Of a DNA stretch of 64,000 nucleotides, positions 1-9,489 are shown in pieces. Made by a program: the position numbers and the translations under genes. Position 1 is the stretch's first letter, and every line of letters starts with the position of its first letter. Under the pieces are notes generated by a model, which made no database searches, had not been told where the DNA came from, and saw only the letters and a list, made by a program, of their open reading frames with translations. The stretch is from Latrodectus hesperus (taxonomy: Eukaryota; Arthropoda; Arachnida; Araneae; Theridiidae). Where the stretch lies: assembly GCA_037975125.1 (NCBI GenBank), contig CM075857.1:70954474-71018473 (forward strand). The letters are read 5' to 3'.

Positions 1-778
1 GTTTCATTAATTTCTACTTCTTCAATTTCCCAAAATCGTTTGAGAGTGTTCTTAAGAATGTCTAAGTTTTTAGTTAAAATACATTTGTTTTGGAGTATTA
101 TAAATAGGATTTTCTGAAATAACACCTGAAACAAGATAACCAAAACAACTTGATTGTAAAAATAAATTGTCATCTATCATTATTTTATCTTCATTCAATA
201 ATGAAAAGAACAATTCTGCACCCAAAAGAATATCTATTTTTTGAGGAATATAAAATGATGGATCAGCTAGTTTAACTTCACTTGGAATTTTTAAGTTTGA
301 AATATTTAATCTTTTAGAAGGCGTGAAACTAGTAATCTTAGGAACAATTAATAAATCTACTTCCCATAGCGAGTCTTTATTTTCATTCGACAAAAAAGTT
401 GAAACCTTTTTCTTTACGTTTACAGTTGTATCATTCAAACCGGCAATTGGAATATTTGTTTTTTCTTTTTCAGACCCAATAAATCTGCGGCGGTGGAGGA
501 AAGGAAACATGACTCACTGGCAGAGTCAAGGACACCTCTTAAGGGTTTGAATTCCCCCCAAGCGTCTCTGACATGTATTATTGCAGTGTTTATTAGAATG
601 CTCTTCTTTCCTCTGCAGAAAAACGAAAGTCGAGGGTTTTCGGGCATTTGCTTATCAATGAATTCTGAACTGTTAATTTGCTGACTTCGCTCTTGATATT
701 GCGTTGGCGTCAATTGTACGGGTTCATTCTCTTGGTGACTATTTGTCATAAGCGGTGTGGAATATTTATGAAGGAGTG
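1..778 (-). pseudogene. Bel/Pao protease region (DUF1758), frameshifted
   Basis: This carries the end of gag and the aspartic protease of the Bel/Pao element. The protease signature LRGVLDSASESCFLSS lies just before a lysine-rich stretch, and the following segment contains LLGAELFF and a Y-L-V-S-G-V motif typical of the linker towards reverse transcriptase. The active-site triad reads D-S-A, where D-S/T-G is usual, which suggests loss of activity. Two frame breaks are visible. One is in the A-rich run near 460-480, and one is near 70, after which a further open stretch containing RFWEIEE continues to base 1. The rest of pol is outside the window. Confidence 0.8.
774..778. repeat. Target-site duplication GAGTG, left copy
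   Basis: GAGTG directly abuts the left LTR and matches the five bases after the right LTR (6668-6672). A 5-bp duplication is usual for Ty3/Gypsy integrases. Confidence 0.93.
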
Positions 779-1076
779 TGTAGTGTCTGTTCTGTCTAAG
801 AAAGCACAACTCGAACAAATACAAACATTTATTTAAATTTAAAATTATTAATTGATAGTATTGTATATTAAAATAATAAAATTATAATTAATAGAAATTT
901 AACTATGGCCCTACTCGGCCAACAGAACAAACACCCAAGGAGAGCCAGCTAAACCTTCTCGTTCGCTGGTCCACGACAATCTCTTCTCCTCCGCCGGAGC
1001 GGACCCCCTCCTCTCCTCTCTCCCAATGACTACAGCGCCATCATGTGAAGAGAATGAGGAGTATCCTAACACTACA
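779..1076 (-). repeat. 3' LTR of the Gmr1-like element
   Basis: 298 bp, bounded by the 8-bp inverted ends TGTAGTGT/ACACTACA and matching the copy at 6370-6667 at every position checked by eye. It contains an AATAAA signal on the - strand (828-833). The half nearest pol is unusually GC- and purine-rich for this window. Confidence 0.95.
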
Positions 1077-1086
1077 CCCTTCCCGC
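1077..1086 (-). other. Polypurine tract
   Basis: The - strand reads GCGGGAAGGG immediately before the TGTAG start of the 3' LTR. This is the expected plus-strand primer for reverse transcription. Confidence 0.85.
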
Positions 1087-1373
1087 AAGTTTTGGGTTTA
1101 TGTTCCACATAAACACATAACTGAATTAAATATGTTAGGATACAAAAGACTAACACAGACTTAATAATATTTTGCAAACAATTAAAGTAATATTAAACAT
1201 AAAATAAATTTGAACATAGAATTAGGAAATTATTATAGGTGTATAGAAAAAAATTATACGCAAATGAATTACTTAAAATTCACAAGTTTGCATAGAATAA
1301 TCAATATTAATAATATGTATATAAAAAGATATAAAACAAAATTAAAATAAATCTATCCACTGAATATATAAAT

Positions 1374-1650
1374 TGCAATTAATGTATATAAACAATATAC
1401 CAGTAACCTTAATGTAAATAACCAATATACCAAAACAATTAATGTAAACAGACAATATACCAATACAATCGATGTAAACAGACAATATACCAATACAATT
1501 GATGTAAACAGACAATATATCAATACAATTGATGTAAATAAACAATATATCAATACAATTGAAGTAAACAAACAATATATCAAACATTTGATGTAAACAA
1601 ACAATATATCAATACAATTGATGTAAACAAACAATATACCAAATACAAAG
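1374..1650. repeat. 30-bp minisatellite between pol and the 3' LTR
   Basis: About nine tandem units of a 30-bp AT-rich repeat (CAATATACCAATACAATTGA, then TGTAAACAGA, with variants). Units start at 1393, 1423, 1453, 1483, 1513, 1543, 1573, 1602 and 1632, and one is 29 bp. A partial unit precedes them. It sits in the 640-bp untranslated stretch between the pol stop codon and the polypurine tract. The open frames across it are simply repeat translations and are not called as genes. Confidence 0.9.
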
Positions 1651-1720
1651 ATACAAATAAAACTAAATATTTTCACTGAAATATATTTAATACAGAATTC
1701 TTACACACTAGGCACTAAAG

Positions 1721-4700
1721 TCAGTTTTTATCTGGAAAAAGTCTAGATAAAGCATCCGCATGAGGCATTTTAGCTCCTGCACAATGTCTGATTGTTATAT
1801 TATATCTCTGAAGAGCAAACACCCACCTCTGAAGACGAGGTGATTGAGGGGCACATTTGGTTAAGTATGGTAAGGGATTGTGGTCGGTATAAAACTCAAT
1901 TTCTGAACCAAAAATTATTGATTCAAACCTTTTTAACGACCACACTATTGCATAAGCCTCACGTTCAATTGTAGACCAGGATTGTTGAGTTTTAGTCAAT
2001 TTTTGACTAGCATATGAAACAGGATAAATTTTGTCATTGGCACGCTGAGACAGGCAAGCACCAACTCCTACCTGAGAAGCATCAGAATAAATTATGAAAG
2101 GCTTACCTGGTGATGGAGTGTGAAGTGAAGGTGCCTCAACTAGGGCTTGTTTTAGAGATGTAAACACTGTGTCGTGCACTTCAGTCCAGGGAATATTGTC
2201 AGGCACACGTTTCTTAGTAAGCTCAGTTAATGGATATACTAATTCAGAATATTTAGGAATGTACTCACGATAGAAGTTACACAACCCTAACACACTTCTA
2301 AGATCCTTTTTGGTTGTTGGTCTTTTAAGTTGCTGTATAACTTGCACTTTTTCCGGATCAGGTTGGTGTTCTCCAGAGCCTATAATATGTCCTAAGAACC
2401 TGATACGAGGCTTGGCAAAATCACACTTGTTTATATTGACAGTAAAGTTGAGCTCCTTTAATTTTCCTAAAATAATATTTAGATGCAATAAATGTTCTTC
2501 TAAATTATTCGAAAATATAGCTATATCATCAATATAAGCACGTGAAAATTCCTTAAAGGAAGATAGCGCTTTATTCATCACCCTTTGAAATGTAGCGGCG
2601 GCATTTTTCAATCCAAACGGCATGACTTTGAAACGATATTGAGATCTATGGGTTTTGAATGAGGTGAAATCACGACTAGCTTCTTCTACTGGAATAGCCC
2701 AGTAACCCTTCAGTAGATCCAATGTGGAAATAATATTAGCCTTTCCAATACAATGAATTAATTGCATTGAATCTTCCATAGGAAAATCATCCGTTTTTGT
2801 CACAGCATTAAGAGATCTGTAGTCGATACACATCCTAATTCCTCCATCCTTTTTGTTTACACATACCACTGGATGTGCTATTTCAGCCGAGCTCTCCTCT
2901 ATGAGATCTAATTCCAATAGTTCATCAATCTGGTCATCTATTTGGGATTTAAGAGCCTCTGGAATTCTGTAAACATAAGGTTTTTTACGTTCTTTCCCTT
3001 CTTCTAATATGATCTTATGTTCATCAACTTTGGCTATTTTAACATTTCCTGTAAACAAAGTCTTATAATTTCGTAATAAACTCAAAATATTTTCCCTGTC
3101 ATCTCTAGATAAATGTTGCATGTTTACATTTCGTAAAGGATCCCCGGCATGTAATTCACTAGTAAGTCTTGGAGAAGCATGAATTTCACCAAATTCTTCG
3201 TCATCTTCAAAGACAATTCCCACAGCATTGACCCTTGGACAATATTTTCTGATTTTGTTTACATGGCAATGTCTAATATTTCCATCTGGGAGTTTAACTT
3301 TATAGGAGTTAGGTAGGCAGTGCTCAATTACTTCGCCAGGACCTGTCCATCTGGCATACAATTTGTTAGAAGAGTCCGGAATCAATAAATAAACTTGATC
3401 ACCCACCTTAAATTCCTTTGGAACAGTCCGGCGATTGAAGTAGTCGGTGTAGGCTTGTTGTTTTCCAGCAGCTATCAATGAGGCTTGTTCGACTGCTCTT
3501 TCAAATTTTATCTTCTGATCTTGTAAATAATCAACAACAGATTTACTCATATTCAATGGAATAGGAATTTCGCCAGTCCAGCTTGATTTCAAAACACTTA
3601 AAGGTCCTCTTGCTTCTCTACCGTACAAAAGCTTGAAGGGAGAAACGCCAGTAGTGCAATTTGGTACTTCTCTGTAAGCGAAGAGTAAATAAGGGATATA
3701 TTTATCCCAATTGCTGGGGTCTGATCGTATGACATGATGAAGAGAGTTCTTCAGAACTTTATTATATCTTTCAATTAATCCATTGCTGGCAGCATACGCT
3801 GGCACTGAAAATCTGGGAGAACATCCTAAGCGATTAATAAATTCTTGTGTTAGTTTAGAAGTAAAATTAGTCCCTTGATCACTAGCAATAACGCTGGGAA
3901 TACCAGTTCTCATAAAAATCTCCAATAGCGCATCACAAGTTGCCTTTGCTGTTAGAGAACGTAAAGGAATAGCTTCTGGCCATCTCGAATGTTGATCCAT
4001 CAGTACTAAAACATATTTGTGTTTACGTGCCGAAGAAGGCTCAATCGGCCCGATAATATCCACGTTCACAACTTCAAACGGTAGGTCTGGTCTAAGAACT
4101 GGAGAAATAGGAATTCTATCGGAAGATTTCTCAGGAGACCGTAATTGGCATTCTTTGCAAGATTTACAAAAATTTAAAATATCATTTGACATATTCGGCC
4201 AGTAAAAACTATATCGAATTCTTTCTTTTGTTTTCTTTAATCCCATATGACTTCCGAAAACAGATGTATGAGCCAAATCCATAACTTTCTGACGGCGACA
4301 TTTCGGTAAAATTAACTGATTTACAGTTTCACCGCAAACTTTCTCTTTGTGGAATAAAATGCCATCTAAATCAAAATATTTACCCTTGCCACGTGATAAA
4401 GAAGATCTCACTTCATCCAAAGAGGCACATTCTTGTTGTTCTTTTTTAAATTGTAATGATTGGCTCAATTTACAATTTGTTTCGGCTTCCAGCACTTCCT
4501 CACCATCAGAAACACCCGGATCCGTGGCGTCATTTGAACAGAGAGCCTCACCCACATTTCCGGCGTGTGATGATTCAGCAGTCTCGTTATGGTTTTCAAC
4601 TTCATGCGACGCCAAAACAAAGCAGGCGGCAGACTTCTTGTTTTCTTCTAGCACTACATTTTCCAATAAATAAAAAACTTTCGTTGGTATTATACATTGC

Positions 4701-6271
4701 CCTTGGATTTTATTCGTAACAGCTGCAATAATTTCGATGGGTTTCGAGAACATTTTATTTTCCGTTTTTAACGCTACTTGAAAGCTCATTAATTCAGCTT
4801 CTATCTTTTCTCCAAAAGCACTGATTAAAATGACTCTTCCCTTTTCTGTTTTTGATTTTGGAATAAAGTCATTATTTATGACTGGAAGTTGACATCCCGA
4901 GTCTACGAGAGCTTTCACTGGAGTATTATCTACGTAAATGTCCACATATTGAAGAGGATTTATTTCAATTTCCGTTCTTTTTTCTTTTAAAAATTGAGAG
5001 CGAATTTCTGCTGTTAGAATATCGCTTTTCTTATTATTTGCTTTAAATCTTTTTGGGCATTCTCTCGCAAAATGCGAATCTCCACAAATATAACATTCTT
5101 TCACAGTTCTGTTTTCAAAATTTTCTTCTTTCCGAAAATTTTTAAATTTTTGTTGTCTAACATACGGAGGAATATGTTTTGACTCTGCCGAATATTTTTG
5201 TTCTTGTTCGTTAGAATTATATCTCTTGAAATATTCTTTGCGAGGAAATTCTTTCGGTTTTGATTCTGCCGAATATTTTTGTTCTTGTTCGTTATAATTA
5301 TATCTTTTAAAATATTCTGGGCGAGGAAATTCTTTCGGTTTGACACTAATATTCGTTCTGACATTTTCGTAATCATCCAATTTACTTGTTATTTCTTCTG
5401 GAGTTTTAAAATTTGACCAAACATCAATAAAATGTTCTTTAATTTCTAAGGGAACTTTGCGTTTTATTTGATCGGTTATTATTAGATCACATAGTTCTTC
5501 AAATGTTCGTATTCCAAGTCCACTGATCCATTCTAAGAAATAATTTCTTAGTTCATAAGCAAAATCTCGCCAGTTTATTTCTGGTTTCTTATGATGCTTC
5601 GTGAAGAATTGTCTAAATTTTTCTGGGGTCATTTTATACCTTTTGAGAAGTAAACTTTTTACTTTGTCGTAATTCTCGGTGACTTCTTCCTCTTCCCTTG
5701 CTATAATTTGTACAACATCATACGGCAATAATCCAATTAAATGCGTAACCCAAAGTTCTTTTTTAATTTCAATTCTCTTAGCTTGTCTTTCGAAGAGGAC
5801 AAGATATAAACTTATATCATTCGTTTTGGGATCAAACTTCTGTAAAATATTATTTAAATCTAATTTCGCCTTAAAATGAAAATCATTACCAGTATTTTGT
5901 AAGTTATCTTCTCCAGTTCGTTCTTTTTCCATTAAACCTAGTTTTTGAAGCTCGAATTCCATTTCTAGTTTTCGTTTTTCCATTTCTAGTTTTCGTTTTT
6001 CCATTTCCATATTCCATTTTCTTTCTTCAATTTCTTGCAATCTTTTCCGCTCTTCAATTTCATTTCTTTTTCGTTCTTCAATTTCTTCATTTCTTTTTCG
6101 TTCTTCAATCAACGAATTTAAGAATTCTTTAATGAAATCTTCGTCGTAGTTTTCACTTTCTGTTATCAATTTTTTTAGTTCGTAAAGTTTTAGATTCGCA
6201 GCATTCTCAATGCCTAATTCCACTGCAATAGTTCGTAAATCTTCTTTCTTTCCTTTTGCGAGAAAAGCCAT
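1721..6271 (-). CDS. Gag-Pol polyprotein, gag-PR-INT-RT-RH order
   Basis: A single 1516-residue ORF from the ATG at 6271 to the TGA at 1721. Residues 5-40 resemble a SAP-like module. Residues 50-115 are a charged E/R/K coiled coil. Residues 130-300 are capsid-like. Residues 311-364 hold a duplicated 27-residue basic segment. C393, C396, H400 and C405 form a zinc knuckle. D457-S-G is the protease site. Integrase spans about 650-1010, with H668, H675, C705, C708, then D738, D798 and E834 (DD35E), and a GPY/F-like WTGPGEV near 975. Reverse transcriptase spans about 1090-1290, with LDLLKGYWAI and Y-I-D-D at 1246-1249 (bases 2525-2536). RNase H spans 1385-1510, with D1397, E1438 and D1463. All catalytic residues are present. 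Gag and pol share one frame with no visible frameshift or stop, unlike many relatives. It acts in reverse transcription and integration of its own RNA. Confidence 0.95.
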   Translation of the reverse strand: MAFLAKGKKEDLRTIAVELGIENAANLKLYELKKLITESENYDEDFIKEFLNSLIEERKRNEEIEERKRNEIEERKRLQEIEERKWNMEMEKRKLEMEKRKLEMEFELQKLGLMEKERTGEDNLQNTGNDFHFKAKLDLNNILQKFDPKTNDISLYLVLFERQAKRIEIKKELWVTHLIGLLPYDVVQIIAREEEEVTENYDKVKSLLLKRYKMTPEKFRQFFTKHHKKPEINWRDFAYELRNYFLEWISGLGIRTFEELCDLIITDQIKRKVPLEIKEHFIDVWSNFKTPEEITSKLDDYENVRTNISVKPKEFPRPEYFKRYNYNEQEQKYSAESKPKEFPRKEYFKRYNSNEQEQKYSAESKHIPPYVRQQKFKNFRKEENFENRTVKECYICGDSHFARECPKRFKANNKKSDILTAEIRSQFLKEKRTEIEINPLQYVDIYVDNTPVKALVDSGCQLPVINNDFIPKSKTEKGRVILISAFGEKIEAELMSFQVALKTENKMFSKPIEIIAAVTNKIQGQCIIPTKVFYLLENVVLEENKKSAACFVLASHEVENHNETAESSHAGNVGEALCSNDATDPGVSDGEEVLEAETNCKLSQSLQFKKEQQECASLDEVRSSLSRGKGKYFDLDGILFHKEKVCGETVNQLILPKCRRQKVMDLAHTSVFGSHMGLKKTKERIRYSFYWPNMSNDILNFCKSCKECQLRSPEKSSDRIPISPVLRPDLPFEVVNVDIIGPIEPSSARKHKYVLVLMDQHSRWPEAIPLRSLTAKATCDALLEIFMRTGIPSVIASDQGTNFTSKLTQEFINRLGCSPRFSVPAYAASNGLIERYNKVLKNSLHHVIRSDPSNWDKYIPYLLFAYREVPNCTTGVSPFKLLYGREARGPLSVLKSSWTGEIPIPLNMSKSVVDYLQDQKIKFERAVEQASLIAAGKQQAYTDYFNRRTVPKEFKVGDQVYLLIPDSSNKLYARWTGPGEVIEHCLPNSYKVKLPDGNIRHCHVNKIRKYCPRVNAVGIVFEDDEEFGEIHASPRLTSELHAGDPLRNVNMQHLSRDDRENILSLLRNYKTLFTGNVKIAKVDEHKIILEEGKERKKPYVYRIPEALKSQIDDQIDELLELDLIEESSAEIAHPVVCVNKKDGGIRMCIDYRSLNAVTKTDDFPMEDSMQLIHCIGKANIISTLDLLKGYWAIPVEEASRDFTSFKTHRSQYRFKVMPFGLKNAAATFQRVMNKALSSFKEFSRAYIDDIAIFSNNLEEHLLHLNIILGKLKELNFTVNINKCDFAKPRIRFLGHIIGSGEHQPDPEKVQVIQQLKRPTTKKDLRSVLGLCNFYREYIPKYSELVYPLTELTKKRVPDNIPWTEVHDTVFTSLKQALVEAPSLHTPSPGKPFIIYSDASQVGVGACLSQRANDKIYPVSYASQKLTKTQQSWSTIEREAYAIVWSLKRFESIIFGSEIEFYTDHNPLPYLTKCAPQSPRLQRWVFALQRYNITIRHCAGAKMPHADALSRLFPDKN
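5180..5341 (-). repeat. 81-bp tandem duplication inside gag
   Basis: Two adjacent 81-bp copies encode a 27-residue unit (KPKEFPR.EYFKRYN.NEQ and so on) at residues 311-337 and 338-364, between capsid and zinc knuckle. The copies differ at a few bases and the frame is kept. The basic, aromatic composition suggests an RNA-binding linker (inference). Confidence 0.85.
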
Positions 6272-6342
6272 TTCAATTACTTATAAAACACAGTCAAATA
6301 AACGAATTCACAGTTTCGTTTCAGATTATGTCAGAAACATCA

Positions 6343-6368
6343 GTTCGTAATCCTGTGCGGCTGCGCCA
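6343..6368 (-). other. Primer-binding site, tRNA-Ser-like
   Basis: One base after the 5' LTR, the - strand reads TGGCGCAGC, complementary to a tRNA 3' end GCTGCGCCA. The similarity to the 3' part of an animal tRNA-Ser seems to extend through the T arm: the + strand has GTTCG, AATCCTG and GCTGCGCCA with small indels. The tRNA assignment is from memory of tRNA-Ser acceptor and T-arm sequence and needs checking. Confidence 0.6.
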
Positions 6369-6369
6369 G

Positions 6370-6667
6370 TGTAGTGTCTGTTCTGTCTAAGAAAGCACAA
6401 CTCGAACAAATACAAACATTTATTTAAATTTAAAATTATTAATTGATAGTATTGTATATTAAAATAATAAAATTATAATTAATAGAAATTTAACTATGGC
6501 CCTACTCGGCCAACAGAACAAACACCCAAGGAGAGCCAGCTAAACCTTCTCGTTCGCTGGTCCACGACAATCTCTTCTCCTCCGCCGGAGCGGACCCCCT
6601 CCTCTCCTCTCTCCCAATGACTACAGCGCCATCATGTGAAGAGAATGAGGAGTATCCTAACACTACA
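6370..6667 (-). repeat. 5' LTR of the Gmr1-like element
   Basis: 298 bp, apparently identical to 779-1076. It should carry the promoter for the - strand transcript. No clear TATA box could be assigned. The polyadenylation signal AATAAA is at 6419-6424 on the - strand. A GAGTG target duplication follows at 6668-6672. Confidence 0.95.
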
Positions 6668-6672
6668 GAGTG
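6668..6672. repeat. Target-site duplication GAGTG, right copy
   Basis: Same five bases as 774-778, lying inside the Bel/Pao gag zinc-finger region. They mark the exact insertion point of the nested element. Confidence 0.93.
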
Positions 6673-7826
6673 TGTGATGATCTAATTTCTTTTTACAAAC
6701 GAAACAAGAACTTTTAGATTTGCATTTTGCTAATGAATGATATCCACTTAAGCAATTTTTACAAAGCCTATTTTTTTGAATTAAATCTAATCTTTCTGAT
6801 AATTTCATTTCTTTAAATACGTTACAGTGATACAGAGCGTGTGTTTGTGTTTTACAAGCAATACACAATTTAGGAGATTTGTCAGAGTTAACAAAAAAAG
6901 ATTTCGATTTCTCGGCATTAAATTTAGATGTAATGTTTGTTTGAATATTATTTAAAATTTGACATCTCCTTTCTAAGAATTCCAGGAAATCATCGAATTC
7001 AGGTACATTGTTATCTTTCAATGTTAATTCAAATTGTTTTCGAGATTCTCTATCTAATTTATCAAGTACAATGTTTAATAACAAAGCATCAGATAATTTA
7101 TCTCTTGCGAAACCTAAAATTTTTAATGATCTAAGATTTTTCAAAATAGTATCTAGAATATTGCGTAAATCTTTGCCTGATTCTTGTTTCAAGGGATATA
7201 GATTTAAAATATTTTTGATATGACAATTAACAATTATTCTTTTGTTTTCATATCGTTGTTCTAAAGCTTTAAAGAGAGATGAAAAGTTATCGTCTACAGT
7301 TTCTATGTATTTTAGCTTCTCCCTTAAGTGATCCACGTAAATAATGTAATTTTTCATTTTCAGTAAGTTCAGAGTTTTCACTAATTAAGCTATTAAACTG
7401 AGTTTTGAATAAGTTCCAATCCTCATATTTTCCGCTGAAAAACGGAAGTGGGATTTTCGGAAGTTTTATAAAAGCTTTTTTAGGTTGATCACTGATACAT
7501 TCAATATCTTTATTTTGAACAGAGTCAATATTTATAATTTTTAATTTATTAATAGAGGTTTTGAGGCTTACCTCTAATTTTTGAATCTCATCGTCTACTT
7601 CGGTAAGAGAGTCCTCGATCTTTTGGAATTCTTCTTCTTTGGGAATTTTATAGTACTCATCTTTTAGCGCTTCGAATCTCTGTTGTATCGAAAGTAAAAT
7701 ATCCAATTGAGCCTGAAGCTCAGGAATGTCCATATTATCTTGTCCTTCTGTGAGTACATTATTTAATTTTCTCAGTTGGCTTTTGATGCCGCCGCGCTTT
7801 CGATTTAGCGGTGTGACGTCTGTCAT
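6673..7826 (-). pseudogene. Bel/Pao gag (DUF1759), frameshifted
   Basis: Capsid-type gag of the Bel/Pao element. The chosen start is the ATG at 7826 (MTDVTPLNRKRGG), the first Met after the primer-binding region. An N-terminal coiled-coil-like stretch leads to the conserved LPKIPLPFFSGKYEDW core, then to a helical capsid region. Cys/His clusters follow (C-I-A-C, L-C-K-N-C, C-F-V-C-K-K-K-L-D-H-H), as expected for a nucleocapsid. One frameshift near 7300-7315 splits it into two overlapping frames. The frame then runs into the LTR of the nested element at 6668 and resumes in register on its far side at 778. Confidence 0.85.
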
Positions 7827-7894
7827 CTTAGCGATCTGAATTTATTATTTTAAATTCAATTAAAATTGTTCATTCCATAGGATCTGGTTCACCT

Positions 7895-7912
7895 CCGGGT
7901 CGCTAAGGACCA
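7895..7912 (-). other. Putative primer-binding site of the Bel/Pao element
   Basis: The - strand begins TGGTCCTTAGCGACCCGG just after the presumed LTR end and about 70 bp before the gag ATG. A TGG start complements the CCA tail of a tRNA. The tRNA was not identified. Confidence 0.5.
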
Positions 7913-7915
7913 AAA

Positions 7916-8190
7916 TGTGCGGAGGTTGCGTTAATTAAATACAAAAGAATTGTAAATAAGCGTTTATTTTGCTGCGTGCTTTTACAGAGCGGTTTTTGCG
8001 TAAGAGTACAACATTAAGACTTACAAGAAAAAAGGTTGCCGTAAATGGCGTGATTACAGAATGCGCCAAGGAGGGTGCTCCGTAGCCAAGGATATACATA
8101 ACAAATACGGAACAGTTTGCATAAATTATATTTTGTTTCAAGTGTAATTTAAAGTTCTCATTGTGTTTTGATTTGAAGTTTAACATAGAT
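7916..8190 (-). repeat. Probable 5' LTR of the Bel/Pao element
   Basis: Directly upstream of the putative primer-binding site, the - strand reads CCTCCGCACA and then TTTTGG, consistent with an LTR ending in CA near 7916. An AATAAA signal (as TTTATT on the + strand) lies about 50 bp inside, as expected near the R/U5 boundary. The far boundary is not resolved: one candidate TGT start is at 8098, but the partner LTR is outside the window. Read the coordinates as approximate. Confidence 0.4.
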
Positions 8191-9298
8191 TTTATTCGTG
8201 AAATATTATTTTAGACAGAAACTTTGCTTTAAATTCTGACCAAGTCTATAATTTAGAACTCTGTTGCTCGCAAATTCGCTTTAAAATATTCTTAATTTTT
8301 TTCATCGATGATTAATGAATTAATGATTAATGAATGTTTTAATTTATAAATTAATTGATTTTAAAAATTTTTATTCCTAAATTATCTTAATTATTAGAAA
8401 TACAAAATTCTGAAGTATCTCATTACTTGTTATCTTGCAATTATAAATAAAATTATAAAAAATCGCTTAAATGTATCAACTACTTATTTAATTCAAAGTC
8501 GAATAATTTAATAAGTGATAGTGTGAAATTATTGAAGTAAGATAACTGCTATAATGATTGTCTTTCTGGCTATATTAAGCAGAAAGTTTTTATTATGTTG
8601 TGAGCCATTTTGCGCGATATTAATTAAAAAAGGAAACATAAAAATATTCCATATTTTATTGAAGGAACATAAATAGATTTTGTTATCTTGTCACAGCATG
8701 TTTTATATTTCATAATATATAATTTAATTTCATAAATTTCTTACTAATAAAATCTCGTTGTTTCAATGATGATATGAAAAAATATTTGAAATTGCAATAT
8801 TTGAAAAAAACATAAAATATGCTCACTTGCAAAATATTACATGATATTTCATTATTAAAAGGTCTTGTTCTCAAAAAATTTATTTCTATCACTATTTTAT
8901 ATTTTAATTATATATATACTATTTGCAACCTTTTTAATTGTTATACACATTTTACTCATTTTTTAGGCTAAAAATAAGTTCTTTAACTGGGATGTTTCAT
9001 TAACTGTTTTTTATTTAATTTTTTCAGAGTATATGATTTTTCAAACTATAAAATATGAATTATACACCATAAATTGTTTTTCTCCTTCTATTATAATCGT
9101 GAAATTATTTTAAAATATTATATTGGATTTTAAATTAAACTAATGCGCTTAGATTAATTCAATATTATTCAATTGAAATTTTTTTGAAATAGTTAAATTA
9201 TTATCACTATTTTCAGTCAAACTTTATTCGTATGATGATGTTATGAAATGATAATGTTAATATATATATATATCCAATGTTAATATATATATATCTAG
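8191..9298. other. AT-rich stretch, nothing recognised
   Basis: Low-complexity AT-rich DNA between the Bel/Pao 5' end and the first visible DUF4806 exon. Earlier exons or a promoter of that gene could lie here or further left, but none could be supported. Confidence 0.6.
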
Positions 9299-9489
9299 CA
9301 ATGTTGAAATCCTTGTACGGTGTAATCTTGGAGCTGAAGAAAGATGTTCAGAAGAATACTATGCTTTTGCAGTCCCTACTTCCGAGCACAACTATCGTGC
9401 AAGAGGGGAATGTATTGCCTATTTGCAGTTTTGATGAATTGAAAGCTATGGAAGAAAGGATCAAAGACATTGAAGAATTTAGTAAAATG
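9299..9489 (+). CDS. DUF4806 gene, first visible exon
   Basis: Contains an amphipathic helix, then a low-complexity linker and the segment CSFDELKAMEERIKDIEEFS that opens the domain. It ends at a clean codon boundary (ATG at 9487-9489) before a gtaaaa donor. Intron 1 is 640 bp (9490-10129) and AT-rich. Confidence 0.8.

Larger units (their letters stand above)
779..6667 (-). mobile_element. Complete Gmr1-like Ty3/Gypsy LTR retrotransposon (INT before RT)
   Basis: A full-length 5889-bp LTR element on the - strand. It has two 298-bp LTRs (779-1076 and 6370-6667) that appear identical by eye, with TGTAGTGT...ACACTACA ends and a GAGTG target duplication (774-778 and 6668-6672). It also has a primer-binding site one base from the 5' LTR, a polypurine tract abutting the 3' LTR, and one intact 1516-codon gag-pol ORF. 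The domain order is gag, zinc knuckle, protease, integrase, reverse transcriptase, RNase H. Integrase ahead of reverse transcriptase is the known hallmark of Gmr1-like elements within Ty3/Gypsy. Identical LTRs and an open ORF imply a recent insertion (inference). Confidence 0.93.
1..8190 (-). mobile_element. Bel/Pao LTR retrotransposon, decayed, split by a nested element
   Basis: An LTR retrotransposon of the Bel/Pao superfamily lies on the - strand. Its 5' end is near 7.9-8.2 kb, gag runs 7826-6673, protease runs 778-1, and the rest of pol lies beyond the left edge. Recognition rests on a DUF1759-type gag followed by three Cys/His clusters and a DUF1758-type aspartic protease. A second LTR element (779-6667) interrupts it with a 5-bp target duplication. 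The gag frame before the insertion and the protease frame after it are in register once the insert and one duplication copy are discounted. Three frameshifts mark it as a dead copy. The right boundary is approximate. Confidence 0.85.

Noticed and set aside
911..1177. 88-codon open frame in the 3' LTR
   Set aside because: It spans the LTR and polypurine tract. It recurs with the other LTR only by duplication and has no domain.
1342..1676. Two - strand open frames with repeated YCLFTSIVL-like units
   Set aside because: They translate the 30-bp minisatellite of the Gmr1-like element.
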